Of a stretch of DNA of 64,000 nucleotides, positions 25,799-34,368 are shown one piece after another. Within the stretch, counting starts at the first letter, position 1. Each line of letters begins with the position of its first letter. This DNA is from Halalkaliarchaeum desulfuricum (GTDB lineage: Archaea; Halobacteriota; Halobacteria; Halobacteriales; Haloferacaceae). Both the position numbers and the translations under genes were made by a program. The stretch covers positions 3,162,001-3,226,000 of the forward strand of contig NZ_CP025066.1 in assembly GCF_002952775.1 (NCBI RefSeq), written 5' to 3'. The notes beneath the pieces are model-generated. The model did not search any database. It was not told the origin of the DNA and worked only from the letters and a program-made list of their open reading frames with translations.

Positions 25799-26064
25799 GT
25801 GTCGTCGGCCTCGAGATGCGAACTCCACTCGTCTTTCGATTCCCGCCGCATTTTCTCGATATCGACTTCGTGGGCAGCCAGGCGCTCCTTGACGTCGCGA
25901 AGCCGCTGGAGTGGGGGTTCTTTCGGTCGAACCCGAATCGTCCCGTCCTCATCGAGAACGAATTCCACTTTCGTCCCGGCACTGAGTCCGAGCTCGTCGC
26001 GAATGCGTTTCGGGATCGTCACCTGCCCTTTGCTCGTCACCGTTCCTTCCGCTGAAAGAGACAT
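25795..26064 (-). CDS. AbrB/MazE-type antitoxin
   Basis: An 89-residue antitoxin with an N-terminal SpoVT/AbrB DNA-binding domain ([32 protein letters not shown], residues 7-38) and a charged helical C-terminal tail that should clamp the PIN toxin downstream. Two direct repeats of TCCTTACTAT (26065-26074 and 26085-26094), one touching the start codon, lie exactly two helical turns apart and would suit autoregulation by the antitoxin complex. Confidence 0.9.
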   Translation of the reverse strand: MSLSAEGTVTSKGQVTIPKRIRDELGLSAGTKVEFVLDEDGTIRVRPKEPPLQRLRDVKERLAAHEVDIEKMRRESKDEWSSHLEADDT

Positions 26065-26094
26065 TCCTTACTATAGATGTCTGCTCCTTACTAT
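26065..26094 (-). promoter_or_regulatory. Direct repeats upstream of the AbrB antitoxin
   Basis: TCCTTACTAT occurs twice (26065-26074, 26085-26094; plus-strand reading) with start-to-start spacing of 20 bp. On the coding strand the copies read ATAGTAAGGA. The first is adjacent to the antitoxin ATG. Such phased repeats are typical operator arrays of toxin-antitoxin operons. Confidence 0.55.
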
Positions 26095-26143
26095 TAGTAT
26101 TTCGTATTACGACGACTGCCGAACGCGATCGATCCGGCGACTG

Positions 26144-26788
26144 TTAGGTGCCGTTCTCGATTGCGGTTTTGATAGTCACGCCCCCAGGCGTCGCCCCCTC
26201 GCCGTCCCCATCTGTCGCATCGACCGTCACCCCGGCGGCACACACGGCGTGCTCGAAATCGGACTCGTACAGTTCGCGTGCGACGCCGTCGGCCGTCGTC
26301 GACGCCAGCTTCCACGGTTCGGGGTCGTCGCGCTCGTAGGTGGCCACAAGCGTCGGCTCGGCCACCTCGCGGACGACCAGCGCGTCGCGCCGCACGGTCC
26401 CGACATGGGCGGTCTCGGCGCCGACGACGCCGGCGATCCGAGGGGTATCGTAGTCGTCTTTCTCGAAGTCCAGCGCGAGCAATGAACTCGCGAGCGCGTC
26501 GCGGGCAGGGTACCCCAGCGAGAGCTTCTCGGTAATCGGGTCGACATGTGAGCCGTTGCCGACGACTGCCAGTTCGGTTCCAGCCGTTCGGTCGGTCGCA
26601 TCACCCGGGGTCACCGACCGGACGCAGTTGTAGGCGATATAGGGGTTGTCCGTTTCGGGAGCGTCGGGGGTCGGCGAGATCGTAAGCGTGCCGTCGCGCT
26701 CAATGACCTGGCGGTTCGGGAACGACCGCGAGGATACCCGATACCCGCCGATTCCGGGGCCAACAACGAGGAACCGTCCGACATACAT
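26144..26788 (-). CDS. purO: IMP cyclohydrolase, archaeal PurO type
   Basis: A 214-residue archaeal IMP cyclohydrolase, closing FAICAR to IMP at the end of purine synthesis. Family motifs: [12 protein letters not shown] at the N-terminus, YNCVRS near residue 60, [27 protein letters not shown] in the middle and the C-terminal VCAAGVTVD. The ATG at 26788 has a TATAACC box (coding strand) about 26 nt upstream, so leaderless expression from here is likely; the 49 codons upstream are not conserved. Confidence 0.88.
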   Translation of the reverse strand: MYVGRFLVVGPGIGGYRVSSRSFPNRQVIERDGTLTISPTPDAPETDNPYIAYNCVRSVTPGDATDRTAGTELAVVGNGSHVDPITEKLSLGYPARDALASSLLALDFEKDDYDTPRIAGVVGAETAHVGTVRRDALVVREVAEPTLVATYERDDPEPWKLASTTADGVARELYESDFEHAVCAAGVTVDATDGDGEGATPGGVTIKTAIENGT

Positions 26789-27087
26789 ACCCGTGTCTGG
26801 CGGGGGTTTGGGGTTATAGCTACCGGTCGCTTCCCTGCAGTCTCTCGATAGTACCGGCTTGAGTGCGCCCATATTCTCGTGATTTCCTTCCTTCGGTGAG
26901 GTAAGCGCTTTTTGACTCATCTCTCGGTAGATCAAGGCCAGATACTCCTTCTTCTCTTACGTTTGTCATTTCCCGCATATTCCATTCCATACAGATCTAA
27001 TAAAGGGAACTTTTGAAAGGGCACATTTAAAGAACACCATATTTCAGGAATACAAGTTCAAATGTGTAGTCTTCAAAAATGTATTGT
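26789..27087. other. AT-rich intergenic region with promoters
   Basis: Non-coding. At the left it holds the purO TATA-like box near 26813-26819. The right half is much lower in GC than the neighbourhood and contains a TTTAAAGA box (27025-27032) that may serve the haem-protein gene, with a 5' UTR of some 30 nt or more. No conserved gene is seen. Confidence 0.55.
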
Positions 27088-28722
27088 ATGGCAAACGACC
27101 CTGCGACAGATCCAGACGAAATCCTCGACGACTCAGATGCCGAGGAGATCGAACAGGAACTCGACGGAAAGCTCACGCTTCCGAACGAAGTATCCAAAAC
27201 CCATCGACGCCGCGTCCTCGCGGCACTCGGCGGTGCGGCGATCGCCGGGTTTGCGGGCTGTGTAGGCGAAGAGGATCCGGAACCCGAAGAGACGCCGACG
27301 CCGGAGCCGACGCCGACGCCGGACGAGGAGACGCCGACACCGACTCCTGAAGAGGAACCCGTATTTGAGCGGCCGGACTACACCCAAATCGACCACATGG
27401 CGGTCGACTGGGCTCCGAAGGACTGGGTAAAGGACCTTGACGTACAGGTCGCGTACAACGACGACGAGATCCGGTTCCGCTTCGAGTGGGACTGGGACGT
27501 CAAGAACGGCTGGTTCCACGACGTGTTCGTCTATGAGGACGGCGAGTGGGTCCGCTACGGCGAACCCAATCCGGGCGCACCCGATCCCGACTACGGATTC
27601 GGTGACAACTTCTCGGGGTTCACCGAGGACCGACTCTCGTTCCTCGTCGACGACGGCAGCGTGAAAGGGTTCGAACAGTTCGGCGGCTGGCTCACGGTCC
27701 ACGAGGGGACCCGAACGCTTCCCGGCGCCGTGGAGGGTGACGAAGTCGAAGACCATCCCCACCACGGCGACGTGCTGGGCAACGACGACGTCCGCAAGTA
27801 CATCCCACAGTCCCGTGAGGGCGAGTGGTGGGAGAACGACTGGGACGCCGTCAAGGACCAGGAGGAACTCGACGAGATGCTGGAGAACGGAGAGTTCCTC
27901 GACATGCCGATGATGCGAGCCCACCGTGGTGCCCCCGGCGGATACGGAACGGTTCATTGCATCCTCGATCACCGTCACGGCGCAATGGACGAACCATCCA
28001 CCCGGATACGGAACAGCCAGGGCATCACCGACGACGGTCATCCGGAGTACATGTTCGATCCAGACGTCGTGGAGGGTGGAACGCTCGACCTGCAGGAGAT
28101 CTATGACGGCGAGGTGCTGCAGACCGACACTCACGCATTGATCCAGGGCGAGAACATGGTCGAGTTCGATCCGGACGAGGCGGACGTCTCCGAGGGTGCG
28201 GTCATTCCACGGCGGTACAACCGCCCTGACGAAGTCGAGGGTCCGGGCGCGCTGTGGCGCGTCGACGCGACCTGGGAGAACGACACCTGGACCGTCGAAA
28301 TGTGGCGCCCGCTGGAATCCGGCTACGCAGGCGAGCAGGACTTCGAACCGGGTGAAGTGTACGACTGGTCGCCAGCCGTCCACGGTGGGGGCGCACAGCG
28401 CTGGCACTGGGTCGGCTACCCGTACAAGCTCGGGCTCGGCGTCGATCCCGACCACCCACACACGGAAGAAGCAGAAATCGTCGCCGAAGAATTCGACGGT
28501 GACGAACCCGACTGGGGTGCCGTCGACACGTACACCGTCCCCCTGATGTACCCCGGTCAGACCGACTGGACGTGGCTCACTAGCGGGGAGCACCCCCGCG
28601 TCGACGAGGTGCGCAACGCCGACATCGCCATCTGGGAGTACCACAGCTTTGCCGCTGAGGATCCCGAGGACTTTGCCGCACGGATGATCGACCTGGAGGA
28701 AGCTGAAGCGCCCCGGAAATAA
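27088..28722 (+). CDS. Ethylbenzene-dehydrogenase-type haem-binding protein, Tat lipoprotein-like
   Basis: A 544-residue exported protein. After an acidic N-terminus it has THRRRVLAALGGAAIAGFAGC, an RR-hydrophobic leader ending in a lipobox Cys (about residue 60), then a TPTPEPTPTP-type spacer of about 35 residues. The body is an EB_dh domain: IDHMAVDWAPKDWVKDLDVQVAYNDDEIRFRFEW, a His-rich centre with HPHHGDVLG, and SPAVHGGGAQRWHWVGYP. This domain binds haem b in DMSO-reductase-type complexes (EbdC/DdhC) and in CbsA-like cytochromes. No molybdenum subunit is adjacent. ATG 27079 is the alternative start. Confidence 0.8.
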   Translation: MANDPATDPDEILDDSDAEEIEQELDGKLTLPNEVSKTHRRRVLAALGGAAIAGFAGCVGEEDPEPEETPTPEPTPTPDEETPTPTPEEEPVFERPDYTQIDHMAVDWAPKDWVKDLDVQVAYNDDEIRFRFEWDWDVKNGWFHDVFVYEDGEWVRYGEPNPGAPDPDYGFGDNFSGFTEDRLSFLVDDGSVKGFEQFGGWLTVHEGTRTLPGAVEGDEVEDHPHHGDVLGNDDVRKYIPQSREGEWWENDWDAVKDQEELDEMLENGEFLDMPMMRAHRGAPGGYGTVHCILDHRHGAMDEPSTRIRNSQGITDDGHPEYMFDPDVVEGGTLDLQEIYDGEVLQTDTHALIQGENMVEFDPDEADVSEGAVIPRRYNRPDEVEGPGALWRVDATWENDTWTVEMWRPLESGYAGEQDFEPGEVYDWSPAVHGGGAQRWHWVGYPYKLGLGVDPDHPHTEEAEIVAEEFDGDEPDWGAVDTYTVPLMYPGQTDWTWLTSGEHPRVDEVRNADIAIWEYHSFAAEDPEDFAARMIDLEEAEAPRK

Positions 28723-28908
28723 CGGTCCGATAGGGCTGGCGTCCACTCTCCGGTTGTCCGGTCGAACGGATGGCGTTATCAGTCTGCGATACTGACTGAA
28801 ATAGCCAAAACGGAAAGAATATAGGGGGAAGTGAGAAGCGATTCCGGACGGCTGCTCCACGCCTCATCACTCGACTCCACCGACCCACCAAACCGAAACA
28901 CTATATCA

Positions 28909-30282
28909 ATGTACGACGACGTCGCCGGACTCCGATTCACGCTCGAGGAAGACGGTTTCGACCGGTTCGAGATCGCCTGCAGTCACGAGGAGTCGTCGGT
29001 TCGGTCGTTCCTGCTCGGAAAGGCGGGAATCGAGGAAGCGCTCGTGTTGCGCACCTGCCAGCGATACGAGATTTATCTCCACGGTCCGGACGCAAAGGAC
29101 GTTTTGAAAGGGCTCGGTCAGAAAATCGGCGTGGACGTTTCTCACGACTCCGATCGGTTGCTCGCGGGTGACGCCGTCGTCGAGCACCTCCTTCGGGTGG
29201 CCTGTGGACTCGAAAGCGGCGTCCTCGGGGAGGACGAGATCCTCGGCCAGTTGCGCGGGGCGTACAAGCGCGCGAGCGATGCCGACGCGCTCGGTGGCAC
29301 ACTGGATACGATCGCCTTGAAAGCGCTGCGAGTGGGCGAACGCGCCCGCACCGAAACCCGGATCAACGAGGGCCGGGTGTCGCTGGGCAGCGTCACCCTG
29401 GACCGCGCACGCGAAGAGCTTCCGAAACTGGATGCCGTCGACGAACTCAAAGCGGTGACTGTCCTCGTCGTGGGCGCCGGAGAGGTCGCAGAACTCGTCG
29501 TCAAGTCGCTCGCCCACCGGATCTCGGGGGACGACACCGAGACCGACTTGGAGAGCAACGTCAGTCTCACTGTCGCCAACCGCACGCTTTCGAACGCCGA
29601 AGAACTCGCCGAGGTGGCCGGCGGCGACGCCATCGAACTCGATGAACTTGCCGACGGTCACCTCTCTGAGGCGGATCTCGTCGTCACCGCCACGGGTTCC
29701 GATGACCGGGTGCTTTCGATCGCGGACCTGGTCGGCCACGAACTGATCGTGTTCGACCTGGCGAACCCACGCGACGTCGATCCGGGAGTGGACGACCTGG
29801 AGGACGTGGAACTGGTCACGATCGATGAAGTGCTGTCGGTTCGAAACGAGGAGCTTAAGCGCCGCGAAGCGTCGATCCCCGCAGTCGAGGGGATCATCGC
29901 CGAAGAGCGGGCCCGACTGGCAGAGCAGTTGCGAGCCGAGGAGGTCGACGACACGCTGTCACAGATCTACTCGCGGGCCCACGAACGCCGGGAGGCAGAG
30001 TTCGAACGGGCGCTCGATCGGCTCGACGCTGAAAGCGAACAGCTCACCGCCGAGCAAGAGGCGGCGATGCGTGACTTCTCGGAAGCACTCGTCAACAAGC
30101 TCCTTCACCCGAAGACGACGGCGTTGCGACAGGCAGCCGCCACCGACGACCGGAAGACCGTCGACGCCTGGCTGACGCTGTTCGATCGGACGGTCGACGA
30201 AATCGCCGTAGACGACGTTCGTGAGAACATGCAGTCTGACTCCGAGGAGTCGACGTCGGAAGCCGACGCCGAAACGCGATAG
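28909..30282 (+). CDS. hemA: Glutamyl-tRNA reductase, divergent type
   Basis: A 457-residue glutamyl-tRNA reductase, making glutamate-1-semialdehyde for haem synthesis. The catalytic Cys is in VLRTCQRYEIYLHG (about residue 50; the usual motif is TCNRxE). GVLGEDEILGQLRGAYKRA, the NADPH-binding LVVGAGEVAELVV and a C-terminal dimerisation helix (EALVNKLLHPKTTALRQAA) are present, so it looks catalytically complete. The Asn-to-Gln/Tyr change and an N-terminus unlike common haloarchaeal HemA suggest a paralogue. It lies 186 bp downstream of the haem-binding protein gene on the same strand. Confidence 0.85.
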   Translation: MYDDVAGLRFTLEEDGFDRFEIACSHEESSVRSFLLGKAGIEEALVLRTCQRYEIYLHGPDAKDVLKGLGQKIGVDVSHDSDRLLAGDAVVEHLLRVACGLESGVLGEDEILGQLRGAYKRASDADALGGTLDTIALKALRVGERARTETRINEGRVSLGSVTLDRAREELPKLDAVDELKAVTVLVVGAGEVAELVVKSLAHRISGDDTETDLESNVSLTVANRTLSNAEELAEVAGGDAIELDELADGHLSEADLVVTATGSDDRVLSIADLVGHELIVFDLANPRDVDPGVDDLEDVELVTIDEVLSVRNEELKRREASIPAVEGIIAEERARLAEQLRAEEVDDTLSQIYSRAHERREAEFERALDRLDAESEQLTAEQEAAMRDFSEALVNKLLHPKTTALRQAAATDDRKTVDAWLTLFDRTVDEIAVDDVRENMQSDSEESTSEADAETR

Positions 30283-30324
30283 TTCGGCTTACGCTGGCTT
30301 CCCGTTCTCACCGATCACCAGTTC

Positions 30325-30582
30325 TCACCGATACCGAGAGTGCAAAACGAGCAGGCTCGGGAGCAGGAACACCGACGCGAGGAACGCGTACCCGACCACC
30401 AGGATCATCACGAGGCCGAACCGCTGGAGCGACGGGAGGAACGTGAAAAGCAACACGCCGAGCCCGGCGGCCGTAGTGACGGCGCTTACAAACAGCGTAC
30501 CACCGGCGTCATGAACCGCCCGCGAGAATGCGTCGATCGGATCGACGGTATCACCGTGCGGTGATGACCGTTTCGCAGCCAC
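30325..30582 (-). pseudogene. C-terminal fragment of an RND/MMPL exporter
   Basis: An 85-residue frame whose body, AVHDAGGTLFVSAVTTAAGLGVLL through YAFLASVFLLPSLLVL, is the final pair of transmembrane helices of an RND/MMPL-family exporter (normally about 750-900 residues). Everything upstream is missing, and the upstream DNA instead carries the fragment on the opposite strand. A leftover of a deleted transporter gene. Confidence 0.78.
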
Positions 30583-30852
30583 TCCCTGTACCAGTTCCAG
30601 TTCCTGGACGAGTACGAATTCCTTCCGTTGGATATCGACGAAATCAACGTCACGCTCACCGATGGTGAATCCGCTGTCGTCGAGGTGCCGGGAGAGATCC
30701 CGCTGACCTTCAACGAGCCTATAGAAGGCATGGAAAATACCCGAACCACCTTCGTGGCTGACTTCACCCCAGTCCGGCGGGGACAGACCGACGAGTATCT
30801 GCTCCGGCCTGCCGCCCAGGGGATCACCGTAAGCTACGAAGACGACGAGTAG
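30568..30852 (+). pseudogene. 5'-truncated fragment of an unrecognised gene
   Basis: An open frame without a credible start codon, reading SLYQFQFLDEYEFLPLDIDE, then INVTLTDGESAVVEVPGEI and FVADFTPVRRGQTDEYLL, ending in YEDDE. The codon usage is haloarchaeal and the text looks like the C-terminus of a beta-rich protein. It sits head to head with the RND fragment, so both lost their 5' parts at the same junction. Its stop is followed 2 bp later by an ATG (next entry). Family not recognised. Confidence 0.5.
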
Positions 30853-30853
30853 G

Positions 30854-31064
30854 ATGTCTCCAACGGATTCCTCGGAGAATCAATCAACTGGTGAGAGTGA
30901 ATCTATCGACAATCACGAGGGACCCACCACCTCCGCAGACGAATCAGAAAATCAAGAATCGTGTGTATGAGTCCATCGACGATATGTCCCGGAAAATTCA
31001 GAATACGATCAAGGAAATCAATCCTCCGTTAATGTTTAATTATTTAAATTCGGGAGTATAATCC
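30854..31064 (+). pseudogene. Possible frameshifted small gene
   Basis: ATG 30854 opens a 38-codon Ser/Glu-rich frame (MSPTDSSENQSTGESESIDN...) that stops at 30970. In another frame, overlapping its end, the sequence VYESIDDMSRKIQNTIKEIN continues to a TAA near 31064. One frameshift would join them into a 70-residue protein. GC content is falling and no family is recognised, so this is a tentative remnant. Confidence 0.3.
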
Positions 31065-31697
31065 GGAAAAAGAAATGACATTCCATAAACCATAATGCCC
31101 AGAAGAAATGATATTTAATCGCCGAGGTAGTGTGTTCCCTTGTGCTCGCCGCTGGTCTGTCGACCTGGCATCACTACCTCGGTATTTCCGATATATTGGA
31201 GGTCCCAAATCGACTCAAACGGTCAACTAATTCTTCAGAATCTACCAATGATACATTGAGGGACAAAGTGACCCATAATTGGGTTTTAATATCTCAGTTC
31301 TCCAATGATCTCTAAAAATAACGTAATAGATGCGGGACCTGCATCTTTCAGCGAGATTCTGACGAAGTGTTGATAAGATGGGCTTGATTCCCGGGGTGTG
31401 ACTTAACTATAGTAGCCCAAGACCAATTTGCGCGATCCAAAATCCCCAATGATGTGTTCGCCCGCTCTACACATCATATCAACTAAAATATAACATCAGT
31501 AGTTACTATCTGAATTTACACCTCAGAACTGATTGCCGATAGTAATGTATTCAATCACGTATCTCTTCTACTATACCCACCTTCGCCGCGCCACAGCAGT
31601 GGCGACCAACGAAACCACGAGCCAGCGAGCCGTAATACGTCCAATCGTCGTTTGAGCCAACAAAACAATGATTTTTGAGGGATCCGTTCACCTGCCC
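31065..31697. other. AT-rich intergenic region, about 630 bp
   Basis: The lowest-GC stretch of the window, with many stops in all frames and no gene with haloarchaeal codon pattern. An inverted short motif (CCGAGGTAGTG near 31120 and CACTACCTCGG near 31170) and scattered TATA-like runs are visible. No transposase, terminal inverted repeats or target duplications were recognised. It looks like an old insertion or deletion zone. Confidence 0.5.
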
Positions 31698-31922
31698 ATG
31701 AATCTCGGAAATACGCTCGTCGTGACGGGGCTGGCGATACTGTTCGTGGCCATCGTCTTCGAATATCTGTCGCTCGATCTCAGCGGGATGGCTATCGGCG
31801 CGACACTTGCCCTCCTCGGATTCGTCGTCCTCGGTGTTCGAGCCCTCCGTACGTCGTCGTCTCCGGACCGACAAACCTGCGACGACTGCGGGTCCGCCAA
31901 CGACCCCGACGCGGTCGAGTGA
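31698..31922 (+). CDS. Small membrane protein with C-terminal CXXC
   Basis: A 74-residue protein with two transmembrane helices (residues 4-25 and 30-50) and a cytoplasmic tail containing CDDCGS. The lone CXXC is half a zinc ribbon, so metal binding would need dimerisation. ATG 31698 is chosen where the hydrophobic segment begins; an in-frame ATG at 31668 would add ten residues. Function unknown. Confidence 0.65.
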   Translation: MNLGNTLVVTGLAILFVAIVFEYLSLDLSGMAIGATLALLGFVVLGVRALRTSSSPDRQTCDDCGSANDPDAVE

Positions 31923-32015
31923 GCTTACTGCGAGGCTGCGATATAAACGTCTTATAAGAGTCCGCGACGCGCTATCTCTTCAGCGCCCAAAACCGAGACT
32001 ACTCGACCAATACCC

Positions 32016-33470
32016 TTACACGTATTCCACAATCCGCACCATTCCCGTCTCCATGTGGTAGAGGTGATGGCAGTGGAACAGCCACTTGCCCGAGTTGTCG
32101 GCGACGAAGTCGAACTCGACCTGGCCCATGTGTCCGGGAACCGTGATGGTGTCCTTGACGACGTCGCCGGCCTGGAAGTGGTGGCCGTGGAGGTGCATCG
32201 GGTGACGCATCGGGCTCCGGTTTCGCACCCGGACCCGGACGTGTTCGCCCTCCTGGATTCGGATCGGATCCGCGTCCGGGAACGCCTGACCGTTTATCGT
32301 CCACTCGCCGTCGTCGCCGGAACCGCCCATCATCCCCATCGCCCCGCCCGCCGAGAGTTCGAGGTCGATGGTGCGGTCGGGTGACCCTCCAACGCCCGGA
32401 GCCGGCGCCAGCGACCGGAGGTCGGCGTACTGGAGCCGGTGGCCGCCGATTGCACCCTCGTCGATGCCGTCAGTCGCGTCCTCGTATGCGAGGACCGCAC
32501 GACCGGCGGGCGCGACCGAATCGACCGGCGCGATCCGGATCGGCCACCGACCGGGCGAGTCGCCCTCGACGACGATGTCGTAGCGTTCGCCCATCCCGAT
32601 CTCGAGGGTGTCGACGGTCACGGGGTCGACTGCCGGTCCGTCGGCGTGAGTCACCGTCAGTCTGTGGTCGTCGATGCCGACGGCATACATCGTCGCCGCC
32701 GCCGCATTGATGAGCCGAAGCCTGACGCGTTCGCCCTCGGTGATTTCGAACTCCGCGGGATCGCTCGGGAGCGCGCCGTTGACGAGCGTTCCACTCGCCG
32801 GCGGAGCACCCGGGAACGAGCCCTCCATTCCACCCATACCCCCCATTCCGTCCATCCCGTCCGCGGTTTCGACCCGCGGCTCCTCGGGAAGGTATTCGTC
32901 GAGGATCAGCGTGTGCTCGGCGTCGTACTCCACGTGCGGGTTCCGTTCCTCGACCACGAGCGGGCCGAGCAGCTCTCGATCCAGTTGGAGTCCGACGTGA
33001 CTGTGATACCAGTGGGTCCCGGCCGGTTCGGCGTCGAACTCGTAGACGAACTCATCACCAGGGGCGATCGCTTCCTGGGTGACGCCCGGGACGCCGTCCA
33101 TCGCGTTGTCGCCGCGGACGGTCATGCCGTGCCAGTGGACAGTCGTCTCCTCGGGGAGGTCGTTTTCGACGACCACACGGACGCGTTCGCCCTCAACTGC
33201 CCGTATTTCGGGACCGGGATACGCACCGTTGTACGTCCAGCCGTCGTAGCTGTCGCCGCCGGCGATGTCGATTTCGTGTTCGCTTGCAGTCAGGCGGTAC
33301 GTGCGGTCGGGATCGCCGTACTCCGGCTCCGGATACGCCGAAACGGTCCCGGCGTCACCGTCGCTGCGAAGCGCAACGCCGACGGCACCCAGTCCCGCCA
33401 CGCCCGCCGCCCCCGCGCCGATCTGGAGCGCCCGGCGTCGACCGATCGGCGAGCCAGCCTCACGGCTCAC
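32016..33470 (-). CDS. Multicopper oxidase, Tat-exported
   Basis: A 484-residue three-cupredoxin oxidase, coupling oxidation of phenols, Cu(I) or similar to O2 reduction at the cell surface. All copper motifs are present: HWHGM (about residues 112-116), HWYHSH, HPMHLHGHHF and the C-terminal HCHHLYHMETGM with the type-1 Cys and Met. A Met/Gly-rich insert (MDGMGGMGGMEG) resembles the methionine-rich regions of cuprous oxidases such as CueO. The leader GRRRALQIGAGAAG is a Tat signal. The GTG start overlaps the stop of a 17-codon upstream mini-ORF. Confidence 0.93.
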   Translation of the reverse strand: MSREAGSPIGRRRALQIGAGAAGVAGLGAVGVALRSDGDAGTVSAYPEPEYGDPDRTYRLTASEHEIDIAGGDSYDGWTYNGAYPGPEIRAVEGERVRVVVENDLPEETTVHWHGMTVRGDNAMDGVPGVTQEAIAPGDEFVYEFDAEPAGTHWYHSHVGLQLDRELLGPLVVEERNPHVEYDAEHTLILDEYLPEEPRVETADGMDGMGGMGGMEGSFPGAPPASGTLVNGALPSDPAEFEITEGERVRLRLINAAAATMYAVGIDDHRLTVTHADGPAVDPVTVDTLEIGMGERYDIVVEGDSPGRWPIRIAPVDSVAPAGRAVLAYEDATDGIDEGAIGGHRLQYADLRSLAPAPGVGGSPDRTIDLELSAGGAMGMMGGSGDDGEWTINGQAFPDADPIRIQEGEHVRVRVRNRSPMRHPMHLHGHHFQAGDVVKDTITVPGHMGQVEFDFVADNSGKWLFHCHHLYHMETGMVRIVEYV

Positions 33471-33520
33471 AGCCGATCGTGGATCGCGAGATCCGTGTTC
33501 GATTGTTCGTGTTCGTTCAT
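33467..33520 (-). CDS. Short upstream ORF coupled to the multicopper oxidase
   Basis: ATG (33520-33518) opens a 17-codon frame (MNEHEQSNTDLAIHDRL) whose TGA overlaps the GTG of the multicopper oxidase as GTGA. It could be a translated leader that couples initiation, or the true N-terminus separated by a one-base frameshift. No other role can be seen. Confidence 0.4.
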   Translation of the reverse strand: MNEHEQSNTDLAIHDRL

Positions 33521-33708
33521 ATTTTCAATAAGGGACGAATACGGAAAAGGGTTGTTACTAAAGTGTGAATATAGTACAATACTATATCTGCCTTTCGAGG
33601 GGAAAATCCCGGTTCTTTTTATAATCTTTATAATTAAAGGGACCATCTCGGCGAAGATAGTACATACAGTGATGCCCTATTAAGACACGTTCGTCAGGCA
33701 CCGGCGCT

Positions 33709-34362
33709 TCACGACTGCCCACCCCGGAGCCTGGCGATGCGATCCCCCAGCGGCGGTTGGATCTCGAACAGCGTCCGCCAGGAGCCGGTTTTCGGTTCGA
33801 CGCCGCGGACGTCCGCGACGGCTTGGAACGCGTCGGCGACCAGCTCGGCGCCGACCTGCCGGGCGGCGATTGCGTCGGCCCGGTACTGGATCCGGCGTCC
33901 CGCCGCGAAGGCGACGAGCGCACCGACGCCGATGAGGAGAAACCCGACGTCGAAGGAAAGAAAGCCCGCGAACGTCAAAACGAGCAGCGTGATCACGACC
34001 GTCACGGCGACAGCGCGGAACTCGGCGTAATACGTCACAGTCCGGCCGCCCTCGGCAGCGAGCAATCCGATCAACACCTCGTCGTCGAGCGACTCCAGCG
34101 CGTAATCGGTGACGAGCAACACCCGATAGCCCGGGATTCCGACGGCCTTGACGTCGACTGACGCCTCGCCGACCGTCTCGACGACGTACGTCCGATCGGG
34201 GGACAGCGACGTCGTCTCACAGTAGTGCTCCAGTCGTGACTGCTCTGTGTCGGTCGGTTCCCGTGTGCGACGCAGTCGGACGTTGACGTACAGCGGTCCG
34301 AGCGTCGTCGCCAGCAGGAACGCGAGCGCGACGAAGACGACGTAGCCGAGCGAGCCGAACAT
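33709..34362 (-). CDS. M48-like membrane protein without zinc ligands
   Basis: A 217-residue protein with an N-terminal membrane helix and a paired hydrophobic segment (about residues 112-150), laid out like an HtpX/M48 peptidase. Where the HEXXH should be after a LDDEVLIGLLA helix the sequence reads AAEGGRTVTYYAEF, and the third-ligand motif (ExxAD) is QYRADAIAA with Gln in place of Glu. So the fold appears kept but zinc catalysis is lost. It starts 6 bp after the HIT gene, in one transcription unit. Confidence 0.72.
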   Translation of the reverse strand: MFGSLGYVVFVALAFLLATTLGPLYVNVRLRRTREPTDTEQSRLEHYCETTSLSPDRTYVVETVGEASVDVKAVGIPGYRVLLVTDYALESLDDEVLIGLLAAEGGRTVTYYAEFRAVAVTVVITLLVLTFAGFLSFDVGFLLIGVGALVAFAAGRRIQYRADAIAARQVGAELVADAFQAVADVRGVEPKTGSWRTLFEIQPPLGDRIARLRGGQS

Positions 34363-34368
34363 CCCGGC

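Noticed and set aside
30583-30852. Reading the plus fragment as a complete small gene starting at TTG 30628
   Set aside because: The coding text continues upstream of that codon without any usable start, so truncation is the better explanation.
31120-31180. Short inverted CCGAGGTAGTG/CACTACCTCGG pair in the AT-rich region as insertion-sequence ends
   Set aside because: The arms are very close, there is no transposase, and no target duplication was seen.
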